From the NCBI RefSeq assembly GCF_029953595.1, contig NZ_CP124535.1, positions 744,001 to 808,000 of the forward strand: a DNA stretch of 64,000 nucleotides, given 5' to 3'. Every line of letters begins with the position of its first letter. Positions within the stretch are counted from its first letter, which is position 1. The notes under the pieces are model-generated. The model saw nothing but the letters and a program-made list of their open reading frames with translations. It searched no databases and was not told the origin of the DNA. Below are positions 25,547 through 34,802 of the stretch, one piece after another. Source of the stretch: Fuscovulum ytuae (GTDB lineage Bacteria > Pseudomonadota > Alphaproteobacteria > Rhodobacterales > Rhodobacteraceae). The translations under genes and the position numbers were made by a program.

Positions 25547-26866
25547 TCAATCGTTCCGCGCCAAGGCGCGCGCGAGGGCGTGATAGGAGGTTTTGGGGGT
25601 CCGCTTCAAGCTGTTGAAATCGACATGGACAAGGCCAAAGCGGCGTTCATAGCCGAATGACCATTCGTAATTGTCCAGAAGCGACCAGTAGAAGAAGCCG
25701 CGGACATTGGCGCCGTCGGCAATGGCCTGTTTCGTGGCGGCAAGATGGGCGAAGAGGAACTCTTCGCGGATCTTGTCGGGGAGGTCGGGGTGATCGGCAT
25801 TGGCCATGCCGTTTTCCGTGACATAGATCGGCAGCTTGCCCACGTAATCGCGCGCCATGCGGGTGAGGAAATGGTGCAGGCCTTGGGGATAAATCTCCCA
25901 GTCCATCTGGGTTTTCGGCAAGGGACCCGGCACGTCCCGCAGATGTGGCCAAGGAGTGGCGGGGTCATGGGCGTGCAGGTGGCGGGTGTAGTAGTTCACG
26001 CCCAGCCAATCGAGCGGCTGGCCGATGAGGACCATGTCATCCTGCCAGCGGTCAGGCATATGGGGGGCGAGGCCGTCGAGGACGTTGTCCGGGTAGGTCT
26101 GGCGGGTGATGGCTTCGATGAACCAGCGGTTGAAGATGCCATCGGCCCGGGCGGCGGCGGTCTGGTCTTCGGGGCTGGTGCTGGCCGGGGTGGCGTGGTC
26201 GAAGTTCAGCACGATGCCAAGGTTGGGCTGACCCATGCCGCGGAGCCGTTCCACGGCAAGGCCATGGGCCAAGAGGATGTGATGCATGGCACGGGCGGCG
26301 GCGCGGATGTCGCGCAGACCCGGCGCGTGATGTCCAAGGAAATGCGACAGCCACGCCACGCACCAAGGTTCGTTGATCGTAGCGATGGAGGCCACGCGAT
26401 CACCCAAGGTGCGGGTGATGGTTTCGGCGAAATCAGCAAAGCGATAGCAGGTGTCGCGGTTCGTCCAGCCGCCTTTGTCGGCCAGAGCCGAGGGCATTTC
26501 CCAGTGGTAGAGGGTCTGGAAGGGCTTGAGGCCGCGTTCCAGCATCCCGTCCACAACACGGTCGTAGAAGGCAAGGCCATCGGGGTTGACCGTCACACCG
26601 TCGGGCATGATGCGCGCCCAAGACGTAGAGAAGCGGTAGGCATCCATATTGGCCTGACGCAGAAGATCAAGGTCGGCGGGCCATTGGTGGTAGTGGTCGC
26701 AGGCCGTGCCGCCATCTTCGGCGCGCAGGACATTGCCAGGGGTTGCGGCGAATGTATCCCAATGGCAGGACCCGCAGCCACCGAAGCGGGACCCTTCGAT
26801 CTGATAGGCGGCCGTGGCGGCCCCGAAAAGGAAACCTTCGGGAAAGTCGAAACGCGAAAGCGACAT
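25547..26866 (-). CDS. Beta-glucosidase, GH1
   Basis: A 439-residue retaining beta-glucosidase without signal peptide, so cytoplasmic. The acid/base Glu166 lies in TINEPWC and the nucleophile Glu351 in YVTENGMA; the N-terminal FLFGAATAAYQIEG is the GH1 signature. ATG 26866 is 4 bp from the regulator's stop codon; the long upstream extension runs inside the regulator gene. It would hydrolyse beta-glucosides, complementing the alpha-glucosidase encoded by the divergent agl operon. Confidence 0.94.
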   Translation of the reverse strand: MSLSRFDFPEGFLFGAATAAYQIEGSRFGGCGSCHWDTFAATPGNVLRAEDGGTACDHYHQWPADLDLLRQANMDAYRFSTSWARIMPDGVTVNPDGLAFYDRVVDGMLERGLKPFQTLYHWEMPSALADKGGWTNRDTCYRFADFAETITRTLGDRVASIATINEPWCVAWLSHFLGHHAPGLRDIRAAARAMHHILLAHGLAVERLRGMGQPNLGIVLNFDHATPASTSPEDQTAAARADGIFNRWFIEAITRQTYPDNVLDGLAPHMPDRWQDDMVLIGQPLDWLGVNYYTRHLHAHDPATPWPHLRDVPGPLPKTQMDWEIYPQGLHHFLTRMARDYVGKLPIYVTENGMANADHPDLPDKIREEFLFAHLAATKQAIADGANVRGFFYWSLLDNYEWSFGYERRFGLVHVDFNSLKRTPKTSYHALARALARND

Positions 26867-26870
26867 GGGA

Positions 26871-27902
26871 TCAGGTCCGGCGGGGGGCCGGTCCGGTCGA
26901 CTGGCCGATGATGAGTTCGGCTTCCAAAAGCCGATTTTGCGGTTCTTCGCCATGCTGGGTGATGATGGCGAGCAGCATCTCGGCGGCGATGCGGCCCGCT
27001 TCGCGCACCGAAGAGCGGGTGGCGGTGAAGATGGGCACATCCTCGCCGTTGCGCAGATAGGAAAGATCGTCGTCATGGATGATGACCGACACATCCTTTC
27101 CCATGGTCAAGCCTTTCCCTTCGATGGCGCGACGCACGCCCATGCCGGAAATCATCGACGCCACCAGAAAAGCTGTTGGAGGATCGGGCAGGTCGAGCAT
27201 GGCGGTCGCGGCGCGAAAGCCTGCAATTTCGGTCATCTCGTCCGAGGACATCAAGGCAGGGTCGAGCTGCAGCCCGCGCGCGGCATGGGCATCGGCATAG
27301 CCCGTGCGGCGACGGATGGCGAAATCCATGAATTCAAGGCCGTTCACAAGGCCGATGCGGGCATGGCCAAGATCAAGCAGGAACTCGGTCGCGCGTTGAA
27401 AGGCGCGGCGGTTGTTCACATCGACCCATGAATAGGGCTCGGCGGTGGCGGTGGCGCGGCCATGCACGACGAAAGGTATGCCGATCTCATGCATGAGGGG
27501 GATGCGGGGGTCGTTCATGCGCGGGGCATGCAGGATCACGCCATCGGCGCTGCCACGGGATTTCAGGTCGCGATAGGCCTTTTCCTCATCCTCATCAGGG
27601 ACGACGGAAAGCAACATGTCATAGCCGTTGCGCGAATAGGTTTCGCCCGCGCCAGCGATGAAATCGGCAAAGATCGGGTTCATGATTTCGTGCCGCGTGG
27701 CGAGCGGGATCACATGGCCGATGGCCAACGCGCGGCCCGTGGCAAGGCGGATGGCGCGGGTATTGGGGCGATAGTTATGCCGTTTGGCCGCCGCCATCAC
27801 CCGTTCGCGGGTGGCTTCGTTCACCTCGGGATAGCCATTGAGCGCGCGGCTGACGGTCGTGGGCGAGAGGCCCAGTTTCGTGGCCAGTTCCTTGAGGTTC
27901 AT
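26871..27902 (-). CDS. aglR: LacI-family transcriptional regulator of the glucoside genes
   Basis: A 343-residue LacI-type repressor: the N-terminal HTH reads MNLKELATKLGLSPTTVSRALNGYPEVNEATRERV, and the rest is a periplasmic-binding-protein-like sensor domain. It heads the regulator-bgl-glk operon and diverges from aglE, the position of AglR in rhizobial agl loci. Three CG-centred operator-like sites lie in the divergent region. ATG 27902 is chosen; TTG 27920 is an alternative but lies inside one candidate operator. The inducer is unproven. Confidence 0.87.
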   Translation of the reverse strand: MNLKELATKLGLSPTTVSRALNGYPEVNEATRERVMAAAKRHNYRPNTRAIRLATGRALAIGHVIPLATRHEIMNPIFADFIAGAGETYSRNGYDMLLSVVPDEDEEKAYRDLKSRGSADGVILHAPRMNDPRIPLMHEIGIPFVVHGRATATAEPYSWVDVNNRRAFQRATEFLLDLGHARIGLVNGLEFMDFAIRRRTGYADAHAARGLQLDPALMSSDEMTEIAGFRAATAMLDLPDPPTAFLVASMISGMGVRRAIEGKGLTMGKDVSVIIHDDDLSYLRNGEDVPIFTATRSSVREAGRIAAEMLLAIITQHGEEPQNRLLEAELIIGQSTGPAPRRT

Positions 27903-27918
27903 GGCGGACAGATTTTCC

Positions 27919-27928
27919 AAACCGATTT
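27919..27928. promoter_or_regulatory. Candidate LacI-type operator 1 (agl region)
   Basis: AAACCGATTT fits AAA-N-CG-N-TTT, a CG-centred LacI-family half-site arrangement, 17 bp before the regulator ATG on the minus strand. Binding would allow autoregulation. Confidence 0.4.
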
Positions 27929-27989
27929 CAATTTGGCAGGGAGGTTAGAGATTCGATCCGACGAGGTCAAAGGTTAAGCGCACGGATAG

Positions 27990-28001
27990 GGAAACGTTTT
28001 C
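27990..28001. promoter_or_regulatory. Candidate LacI-type operator 2 (agl region)
   Basis: GGAAACGTTTTC has an 8-bp perfect palindromic core AAACGTTT centred on CG. It lies about midway between the divergent regulator and aglE starts. Confidence 0.5.
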
Positions 28002-28094
28002 GCCGCTGATCCTGCGATGAGAAAGGGTTTTCCACCGCAGATGACGGTGCTTTTCATTGACTTGGTGGGTGGGATGGGCAAGTGTGCGCCATCC

Positions 28095-28104
28095 AAAGCG
28101 GTTT
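28095..28104. promoter_or_regulatory. Candidate LacI-type operator 3 (agl region)
   Basis: AAAGCGGTTT is the reverse complement of AAACCGCTTT and shares the AAA-N-CG-N-TTT pattern with operator 1; it is 67 bp upstream of the aglE start. Confidence 0.4.
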
Positions 28105-28170
28105 GAGTATGATTCTGGCCGAAGTTGGGTTGTGCCCCGTCAAGAGGGCGGGGGAATCGGGAGGATGACC

Positions 28171-29517
28171 ATGAAAGCGAAGTTTCTCGCAGGCGCTGCG
28201 GCGCTTGCGCTGATGTCCGGTGGCGCGGTGGCGCAGGACTTCAAGTTCCCCATTGGCGAAGGGGCGTTCAATTGGGACAGCTATAAGGCTTTTGACGAGG
28301 CGACCAACCTTGAAGGGCAGACGCTGACCATTTTTGGGCCGTGGCGTGGCGAGGACCAGGTTCTGGTCGAGTCGATGCTGGCCTATTTCGAAGCGGCCTC
28401 TGGCGTGGATGTGAGCTATTCCTCGTCGGAAGGCTATGAACAGCAAATCATCATCGACGCCGAAGCAGGGTCGCCGCCGGATGTGGCGGTGCTGCCGCAG
28501 CCGGGTCTGATTGGCGATCTGGCTGCCAAGGGCTTTGTCGTGCCTCTGGGCGCGGATACGCAGCAGTGGCTGACCGACAATTACGGCGCAGGCGCAAGCT
28601 GGGCTGCGCTGGGGACCTATGCCGGAGCCGACGGGGCGCAGGCACTTTATGCCTTTCCCTACAAGGCCGATGTGAAATCGCTGGTCTGGTACAGCCCCGA
28701 CAACTTTGCCGATGCGGGCTATGAAATCCCGACGACGATGGAAGAGCTGAAGGCGCTGACCGATCAGATCGTGGCCGATGGCGGCACGCCGTGGTGCATC
28801 GGTCTGGGGTCGGGCGGTGCAACGGGCTGGCCTGCGACCGATTGGGTCGAAGACATGATGCTGCGCACGCAATCGCCTGATGTCTATGACCAGTGGGTGC
28901 GGCATGAGATTCCGTTCAACGATCCGGCCGTGATTGGCGCGATCGAGGAGTTTGGTTGGTTCGCTCGTAACGACGCCTATGTGGCGGGCGGCGCGGCGGC
29001 TGTTGCCTCGACCGACTTCCGTGACAGCCCGAAGGGTCTCTTCTCCTCGCCGCCGCAGTGCTACATGCACCGTCAGGCGTCGTTCATCCCGTCCTTCTTC
29101 CCGGAAGGCACGGAACTGGGCACGGATGCGGACTTCTTCTACTTCCCGGCCTATGCCGAGAAGGATCTGGGGCAGCCCGTTCTGGGTGCCGGCACGCTGG
29201 CATTCATGATGAAGGATACCGAAGCGGGCCGCGCCTTCATCGAATGGCTGAAGACGCCGATCGCACATGAAGTCTGGATGGCGCAGACCGGTTTCGTGAC
29301 CCCGCATAAGGGCGTGAATGTGGATCTGTATGGGTCTGCTGCGCTGAAGAAGCAGGGCGAAATCCTCGCCAATGCGACGACCTTCCGCTTTGACGGGTCG
29401 GACCTGATGCCGGGCGCTGTTGGCGCGGGCAGCTTCTGGACCGGGATGGTGGATTACACCGGTGGCAAGTCCGCCGAGGAAGTCGCCGCGACCATCGACG
29501 CCTCTTGGCCGAAGTGA
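28171..29517 (+). CDS. aglE: Alpha-glucoside ABC transporter, solute-binding protein
   Basis: A 448-residue periplasmic binding protein with a Sec signal peptide (MKAKFLAGAAALALMSGGAVAQ). The mature protein follows the cluster B (maltose-like) fold: LTIFGPWRGEDQVLVESMLAYFEAASGVDV, then YSSSEGYEQQI. Order and sequence match AglE of rhizobial agl operons, which captures sucrose, maltose and trehalose. GGGAGG lies six bases before ATG 28171; ATG 28165 is less well spaced. A large hairpin follows the stop. Confidence 0.92.
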   Translation: MKAKFLAGAAALALMSGGAVAQDFKFPIGEGAFNWDSYKAFDEATNLEGQTLTIFGPWRGEDQVLVESMLAYFEAASGVDVSYSSSEGYEQQIIIDAEAGSPPDVAVLPQPGLIGDLAAKGFVVPLGADTQQWLTDNYGAGASWAALGTYAGADGAQALYAFPYKADVKSLVWYSPDNFADAGYEIPTTMEELKALTDQIVADGGTPWCIGLGSGGATGWPATDWVEDMMLRTQSPDVYDQWVRHEIPFNDPAVIGAIEEFGWFARNDAYVAGGAAAVASTDFRDSPKGLFSSPPQCYMHRQASFIPSFFPEGTELGTDADFFYFPAYAEKDLGQPVLGAGTLAFMMKDTEAGRAFIEWLKTPIAHEVWMAQTGFVTPHKGVNVDLYGSAALKKQGEILANATTFRFDGSDLMPGAVGAGSFWTGMVDYTGGKSAEEVAATIDASWPK

Positions 29518-29526
29518 CCTGAAGAC

Positions 29527-29561
29527 GGTGGGTCCGGGAAAAGTTCCCGGGCCCGCCCACC
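29527..29561 (+). other. Intercistronic stem-loop between aglE and aglF
   Basis: GGTGGG-T-CCGGGAA pairs with TTCCCGG and CCCGCCCACC around loop AAG. No T-run follows. Such a structure just after a binding-protein gene often protects the upstream transcript, raising binding protein over permease. Confidence 0.6.
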
Positions 29562-29630
29562 AAACCCGACCGGGAAAACCCGGCAGCACGGCCTACCCAG
29601 AGCGTCGGCCTAGGAAGGGGAGGGAAAGAG

Positions 29631-30851
29631 ATGCATCCTGTTTTACAGGCATTTATCGTTATATTTGTAGGTGTCGGCGGCTGCGTCGGATATTTCTTTT
29701 TATCGAACCTCTTTTTGGACAAGGTGCTGTTTCCGGCCCGTGGGCCGAATGCGGGGCGCAATACAAGCCGGGCGAATATGATCCGGCCTTGGCTGTTTTT
29801 GATGCCCGCCATGGTGGCCCTGGGCTTTTATCTGGCCTATCCGGTTTTCGCGACCTTCTGGCTTTCCTTGAACCGCAACGGCGAATTCGTGGGGCTTGCC
29901 AATTACGCCGCAATGATGGGCGAGGCGAAGTTCTGGGAATCCATGCGCAACAATATGCTGTGGCTGGTGGTGGTGCCTGCGGCATCGACCGCCTTTGGCC
30001 TGTTGGCCGCGCAGCTGACGGATCGGATAGGTTGGGGCAATCTGGCCAAGTCTTTGATCTTTATGCCGATGGCGATTTCCTTCGTGGGGGCATCGGTCAT
30101 CTGGAAGCTGATCTATGACACCCGTCCTGTGGAGCAGGCGCAGATCGGTTTGCTGAATGCGCTTTGGTTGAAATTCGACGGCGGCATCGGGTCGATGCTG
30201 TTGTTGCGGTTGTTGCCGGGGCTTTTCCTTTTGGCGGTGCTAGCGCTGCTCTTTTGGGCCGCCTGGACGGTTCTGCGCCCATTGGCGACGGGGGCGGGCC
30301 GCGGTGGCTGGATCACGGCGGGGCGGTTGGTTGGCGGTGCGGTCGCGCTGTTTCTGGCTTTTGAGGTGGGGACTTGGCTTTTGGGTGTCGTGACCAACGA
30401 CCTGCCCTATGGCCAGCCGCAGACTTGGCTGACCATGCCCTATTGGAACAGCTTCTTCCTGATGGCGGTGCTGGTCTGGATTCAGACGGGCTTTGCCATG
30501 GTGATCCTGTCGGCGGCGCTGCGGGGGGTGCCGGAGGATACGATCGAGGCCGCGCTTTTGGATGGGGCGAACCCGTTCCAGATCTTTTTCCAAGTCAAGG
30601 TGCCCCAGATCATGCCGACGATCGTGGTGGTCTGGACGACGATCACCATCGTGGTGCTGAAGGTCTTTGACATCGTTCTGGCCATGACAAACGGCCAGTG
30701 GGAGACGCAGGTCCTTGCCAATTACATGTATGACAAGATGTTCCGCGCGCTGGATTGGGGCGTGGGATCGGCAAGCGCCATGATCATCATGCTGTTGGTG
30801 ACGCCGATCCTTGTCTGGAACGTCTACAACGCCCGCAAGGAAATGCGCTGA
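29631..30851 (+). CDS. aglF: Alpha-glucoside ABC transporter permease AglF
   Basis: A 406-residue inner-membrane permease. An extra N-terminal helix (VLQAFIVIFVGVGGCVGYFFL) precedes the standard MalF-like core starting at PWLFLMPAMVALGFYLAYPVFATFWLSL. The EAA loop that contacts the ATPase reads EAALLDGANPFQIFFQVKVPQIMPT. The middle contains additional hydrophobic segments before the core permease domain. It lies 113 bp after aglE and 13 bp before aglG. Confidence 0.92.
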   Translation: MHPVLQAFIVIFVGVGGCVGYFFLSNLFLDKVLFPARGPNAGRNTSRANMIRPWLFLMPAMVALGFYLAYPVFATFWLSLNRNGEFVGLANYAAMMGEAKFWESMRNNMLWLVVVPAASTAFGLLAAQLTDRIGWGNLAKSLIFMPMAISFVGASVIWKLIYDTRPVEQAQIGLLNALWLKFDGGIGSMLLLRLLPGLFLLAVLALLFWAAWTVLRPLATGAGRGGWITAGRLVGGAVALFLAFEVGTWLLGVVTNDLPYGQPQTWLTMPYWNSFFLMAVLVWIQTGFAMVILSAALRGVPEDTIEAALLDGANPFQIFFQVKVPQIMPTIVVVWTTITIVVLKVFDIVLAMTNGQWETQVLANYMYDKMFRALDWGVGSASAMIIMLLVTPILVWNVYNARKEMR

Positions 30852-30864
30852 GGGGGATGGTCTG

Positions 30865-32004
30865 ATGGAGAATATCGCAGGCAAGAAACCCGCGCTGATC
30901 TGGGTGGTGCATCTTTGCACGGCGGCGCTGGTGGCGCTGTGGGTGCTGCCGACGTTGGGGCTTTTGGTGTCGTCCTTCCGGACGGGGGATCAGATCGCCT
31001 CATCCGGTTGGTGGCAGGCGCTTTCCACGCAGGAAAGCCAGTTACCGGCCATTCGCATCGCGGGGGAAGAGGTGCCGCGCGACGGTATCTTCGTGATCGA
31101 AGGAAACCTGTTTGACGGGGGCGCGGCGGTCATCAGCCAGTGGGGCACCTCATCGCGGGAGCCTGAGGCCTATGAGCCGGAGGCCGTCGCCGATCTGGGC
31201 GATGGCGTGACACTGACGGTGGCGGCGGATGGGGCCTTTACCTTGGCATCCGCCACTTCGATGGCCGAGATGCGGATGCCGCGCGTCTTTGTGAGCGCGG
31301 CGACCCCGCCGGAATTCACGCTGGGCAATTATTCCACCGTGGTGTTCAGCCCGATGGCGGGCCAGTCCATCGGGCAGGCCTTTATCAACACACTGACGGT
31401 CGCGATCCCGGCGACGATCATTCCTATTCTTGTGGCGGCCTTCGCGGCCTATGCCTTGGCTTGGATGGATTTTCCGGGGCGCGCGCTTTTGGTGGCCTTT
31501 GTCGTGGGGTTGTTGGTGGTGCCGCTGCAATTGGCGCTGATCCCGCTTTTGCAGTTCCACAACTGGATCGGGATCGGGAAGGGCTATCTGGGCATCTGGT
31601 TGGCGCATACGGGCTTTGGCCTGCCCTTGGCCATCTATCTTTTGCGCAACTACATGGCCGGTCTGCCGCGCGACATCATCGAGAATGCGCGGGTGGATGG
31701 GGCCACGGATTTCCAGATCTTTGTGAAGATCATTCTGCCCCTGTCCTTTCCGGCGCTGGCGTCCTTTGCGATCTTTCAGTTCCTCTGGACATGGAACGAC
31801 CTGCTGGTGGCGCTGGTGTTCCTTGGCACGGGGAATGACCAGCAAGTGCTGACCGGGAACCTTGTGAACCTTATGGGGTCGCGCGGCGGGGATTGGGAAA
31901 TTCTATCGGCCTCGGCCTTTGTGTCGATTGCGGTGCCTTTGGCGGTGTTCTTTGCCATGCAGAAATATCTGGTCCGCGGCCTGTTGGCCGGATCGGTGAA
32001 GTGA
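30865..32004 (+). CDS. aglG: Alpha-glucoside ABC transporter permease AglG
   Basis: A 379-residue MalG-like permease. After helix 1 (HLCTAALVALWVLPTLGLLVSSF) comes a periplasmic segment of roughly 115 residues (GDQIASSGWW to SAATPPEFTLGNY), then the core helices and the EAA loop ENARVDGATDFQIFVKIILPLSFPA. ATG 30865 is preceded by GAGGGGGATGG. It heterodimerises with AglF. aglA follows after 13 bp. Confidence 0.92.
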   Translation: MENIAGKKPALIWVVHLCTAALVALWVLPTLGLLVSSFRTGDQIASSGWWQALSTQESQLPAIRIAGEEVPRDGIFVIEGNLFDGGAAVISQWGTSSREPEAYEPEAVADLGDGVTLTVAADGAFTLASATSMAEMRMPRVFVSAATPPEFTLGNYSTVVFSPMAGQSIGQAFINTLTVAIPATIIPILVAAFAAYALAWMDFPGRALLVAFVVGLLVVPLQLALIPLLQFHNWIGIGKGYLGIWLAHTGFGLPLAIYLLRNYMAGLPRDIIENARVDGATDFQIFVKIILPLSFPALASFAIFQFLWTWNDLLVALVFLGTGNDQQVLTGNLVNLMGSRGGDWEILSASAFVSIAVPLAVFFAMQKYLVRGLLAGSVK

Positions 32005-32017
32005 GAAAGACAGGACT

Positions 32018-33643
32018 ATGACGGATGTGATCGGCCATGATGCCGACTGGTGGCGTGGCGCGGTGATCTATCAAATCTATCCGCGCAGCTATCAGGACAG
32101 CAATGGCGATGGGATCGGCGATCTGGGCGGGATCGTGGAGCGGTTGCCGCATATCGCGGCGCTGGGGGCGGATGCAATCTGGATCAGTCCGTTCTTCACC
32201 AGCCCGATGAAGGATTTTGGCTATGACGTCAGCGATTATTGCGACGTCGATCCGATGTTCGGTAGCCTTGCCGATTTTGACCGGGTGGTGACACGGGCGC
32301 ATGACCTGGGCCTGAAGGTGATGATCGATCTGGTGCTGTCGCATACGTCCGATCAGCATCCGTGGTTCAAGGAAAGCCGCAAGGATCGCGTGAATGACAA
32401 GGCCGACTGGTATGTCTGGGCGGAGCCAAAGCCCGATGGGACGGCGCCGAACAATTGGCTTTCGGTCTTTGGCGGCAGTGCCTGGCAATGGGACGGGCGG
32501 CGGCGGCAATATTACCTGCACAATTTCCTGACCAGTCAGCCGGACCTGAACCTGCACCATGAACCGGTGCAAGAGGCATTGCTGGATGTGGCGCGGTTCT
32601 GGCTGAAGCGGGGGGTGAACGGCTTCCGGCTGGATACGATCAACTTTTACTTCGCGGACCGCTATCTGCGCGATAATCCGTCACTTCCACCGGAATTGCG
32701 CAATGACAGTATCGCGCCTTCGGTGAACCCTTATAACCATCAGTTGCACCTGTTTTCGAAGAACCAGCCCGAAAACCTTGAATTCCTGAGGAAATTCCGC
32801 GCGGTGCTGAACCCTTACGGCGCGGCTGCGGTGGGTGAGGTCGGCGATGCCCAGCGTGGGCTGGAAATCATGGCCGAATATACCAGCGGCGGGGACAAGG
32901 TGCAGATGTGCTATCCGTTCGAGATGCTGCAACCGGCGCGGTTGACGGCATCCTCGGCCGCTGCGGTGTTTGACCGTCTGGCGGCGGCGGCACCGGATGC
33001 GTGGCCCTGCTGGGCCTATTCGAACCACGACACCGTGCGGCATGTAACGCGCTGGGGCCTTTCTGATGCAGCAGCAAGGGTTTACGCGACGATGCTGATG
33101 TGTCTGCGGGGTTCGGTCTGTCTGTATCAGGGTGAGGAATTGGGTCTGCCAGAGGCGGAGATCGCCTTTGAGGAGTTGCAAGATCCTTATGGCATCGAGT
33201 TCTGGCCGGAATTCAAGGGCCGCGACGGGTGCCGCACGCCGATGCCTTGGGTCACGGACAATGGCCTGTGCGGGTTTTCCAGCGCGGCTCGGGCCTGGCT
33301 GCCCGTGACAGCGCCGCATCGGCCATTGTCGGTGGCGGCGCAAGAGGCGGCAGGTGGGTCGATGCTCCACCATTATCGCAGCCTTTTGGCCTTTCGCCGG
33401 GGCCATCCGACCTTTGCGCAGGGGCGCATGGGCGGGTGGAAGGCGGAAGGCGACGTGTTTTCCTTCACCCGCAGCGGTGGGATCGAGATTTTCTGCGCCT
33501 TCAATCTGGGCGAGGCAGAGGCCGAGGTCGCGCTGCCCAGCGGGCATTGGGAACGGATTGGTGAGGCCGTGGGCAGTATTGCGCCTGCGGGGGGCAAGGT
33601 GCGGCTGCCGGCATGGGGCGCTTGCATCGCGCGAAAGGGATAA
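32018..33643 (+). CDS. aglA: Alpha-glucosidase, GH13
   Basis: A 541-residue cytoplasmic GH13 enzyme that would hydrolyse imported alpha-glucosides. The catalytic nucleophile Asp206 is in GFRLDTINF, the acid/base Glu274 in AVGEVGD, and SNHD at 335-338 is conserved region IV; DLVLSHTSDQH is region I. Sequence and place match AglA of rhizobial agl operons. No signal peptide. aglK begins 14 bp after the stop. Confidence 0.93.
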   Translation: MTDVIGHDADWWRGAVIYQIYPRSYQDSNGDGIGDLGGIVERLPHIAALGADAIWISPFFTSPMKDFGYDVSDYCDVDPMFGSLADFDRVVTRAHDLGLKVMIDLVLSHTSDQHPWFKESRKDRVNDKADWYVWAEPKPDGTAPNNWLSVFGGSAWQWDGRRRQYYLHNFLTSQPDLNLHHEPVQEALLDVARFWLKRGVNGFRLDTINFYFADRYLRDNPSLPPELRNDSIAPSVNPYNHQLHLFSKNQPENLEFLRKFRAVLNPYGAAAVGEVGDAQRGLEIMAEYTSGGDKVQMCYPFEMLQPARLTASSAAAVFDRLAAAAPDAWPCWAYSNHDTVRHVTRWGLSDAAARVYATMLMCLRGSVCLYQGEELGLPEAEIAFEELQDPYGIEFWPEFKGRDGCRTPMPWVTDNGLCGFSSAARAWLPVTAPHRPLSVAAQEAAGGSMLHHYRSLLAFRRGHPTFAQGRMGGWKAEGDVFSFTRSGGIEIFCAFNLGEAEAEVALPSGHWERIGEAVGSIAPAGGKVRLPAWGACIARKG

Positions 33644-33657
33644 GTGGAGGGACGGGG

Positions 33658-34743
33658 ATGGCCGAGTTGAAACTGGTCGATGTCGAGAAGGCCTATGGCG
33701 AGGTGAAGGTTCTGCGGAACATCAACCTTGACATCAAGACGGGCGAGTTGATCGTCTTTGTCGGCCCTTCGGGATGCGGGAAATCCACGCTTTTGCGCAT
33801 GATCGCAGGGTTGGAGCGGATTACGGGAGGGGAGTTCACCATCGACGGCGTCATGATGAATGACGTGCCGCCCGCACAGCGGGGGATTGCGATGGTGTTC
33901 CAATCCTATGCGCTTTATCCGCATATGACCGTGCGGGACAACATGGCCTTTGCCCTGAAGATCGCCAAGAAATCAGCGTCGGAGATTGCGGCGGCGGTCG
34001 ATAAGGCGGCGAAAATCCTGCAACTGACGCCCTATCTGGACCGCTTGCCCAAGGCCCTGTCGGGGGGCCAGCGCCAGCGGGTGGCCATCGGGCGGGCCAT
34101 CGTGCGGGACCCGAAGGTCTATCTCTTTGACGAACCGCTTTCGAACCTTGATGCCGCGCTTCGAGTAGCGACGCGGATCGAGATCGCGCAGCTAAAAGAG
34201 CAGATGCCGAATTCCACCATGATCTATGTGACCCATGATCAAGTGGAGGCGATGACGCTGGCCAGCCGTATCGTGGTGCTGGCGGGGGGCGGGATCAGCC
34301 AGGTCGGCACGCCTTTGGAATTGTATGAACGGCCCGAAAATGAATTCGTGGCGCAGTTCATTGGCAGCCCGTCGATGAACCTGATGGCGGGTGAAGTGGT
34401 GGAGACGGGTGAAACCACAGTCATTCGTCTTGAGAATGGCGGCGTGGCGCGGTCATTGGTGCCGACGATGGCTACGGATAAGGGTTTGAAGGTCAATATC
34501 GGCGTGCGGCCAGAGGATCTGGTAGCGGCGACGGGGGATGCGATCTTTACCGGAGAAGTGGAGATTACCGAGGCGCTGGGGGAAGTGACGCTTCTTTATT
34601 TCAAACGCCAGGAACAGGCGGCGCAGGTCGTGGCAAAGCTGCCGGGGATTCATGCGGATTTGCGGTACAAGACCGTTGCCCTGACGGCGGACCCGAAGAA
34701 GGTGCATGTCTTCGCCAATGGGCGGTCGCTGCTTTATCGCTGA
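33658..34743 (+). CDS. aglK: Alpha-glucoside ABC transporter ATP-binding protein
   Basis: A 361-residue MalK/UgpC-type ATPase. Walker A is GPSGCGKST, the signature LSGGQRQRV, Walker B YLFDEPLSNLDA; a C-terminal TOBE-like regulatory domain follows (VNIGVRPEDLVAATGDAIF). It energises AglFG. ATG 33658 follows GGAGGGACGGGG; an in-frame ATG at 33613 lies inside aglA. A strong terminator follows, closing the operon. Confidence 0.93.
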   Translation: MAELKLVDVEKAYGEVKVLRNINLDIKTGELIVFVGPSGCGKSTLLRMIAGLERITGGEFTIDGVMMNDVPPAQRGIAMVFQSYALYPHMTVRDNMAFALKIAKKSASEIAAAVDKAAKILQLTPYLDRLPKALSGGQRQRVAIGRAIVRDPKVYLFDEPLSNLDAALRVATRIEIAQLKEQMPNSTMIYVTHDQVEAMTLASRIVVLAGGGISQVGTPLELYERPENEFVAQFIGSPSMNLMAGEVVETGETTVIRLENGGVARSLVPTMATDKGLKVNIGVRPEDLVAATGDAIFTGEVEITEALGEVTLLYFKRQEQAAQVVAKLPGIHADLRYKTVALTADPKKVHVFANGRSLLYR

Positions 34744-34776
34744 GGGCGGACCGCGGCGTGTTCCGAGAGGGAGTAA

Positions 34777-34799
34777 GGGGCAGGTCGCTGCCCCTTTTT
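34777..34799 (+). terminator. Rho-independent terminator of the agl operon
   Basis: GGGGCAG (34777-34783) pairs with CTGCCCC (34788-34794) around GTCG, followed by TTTTT. It lies 34 bp after the aglK stop and just before the convergent ureohydrolase stop. Confidence 0.9.
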
Positions 34800-34802
34800 C
34801 TT

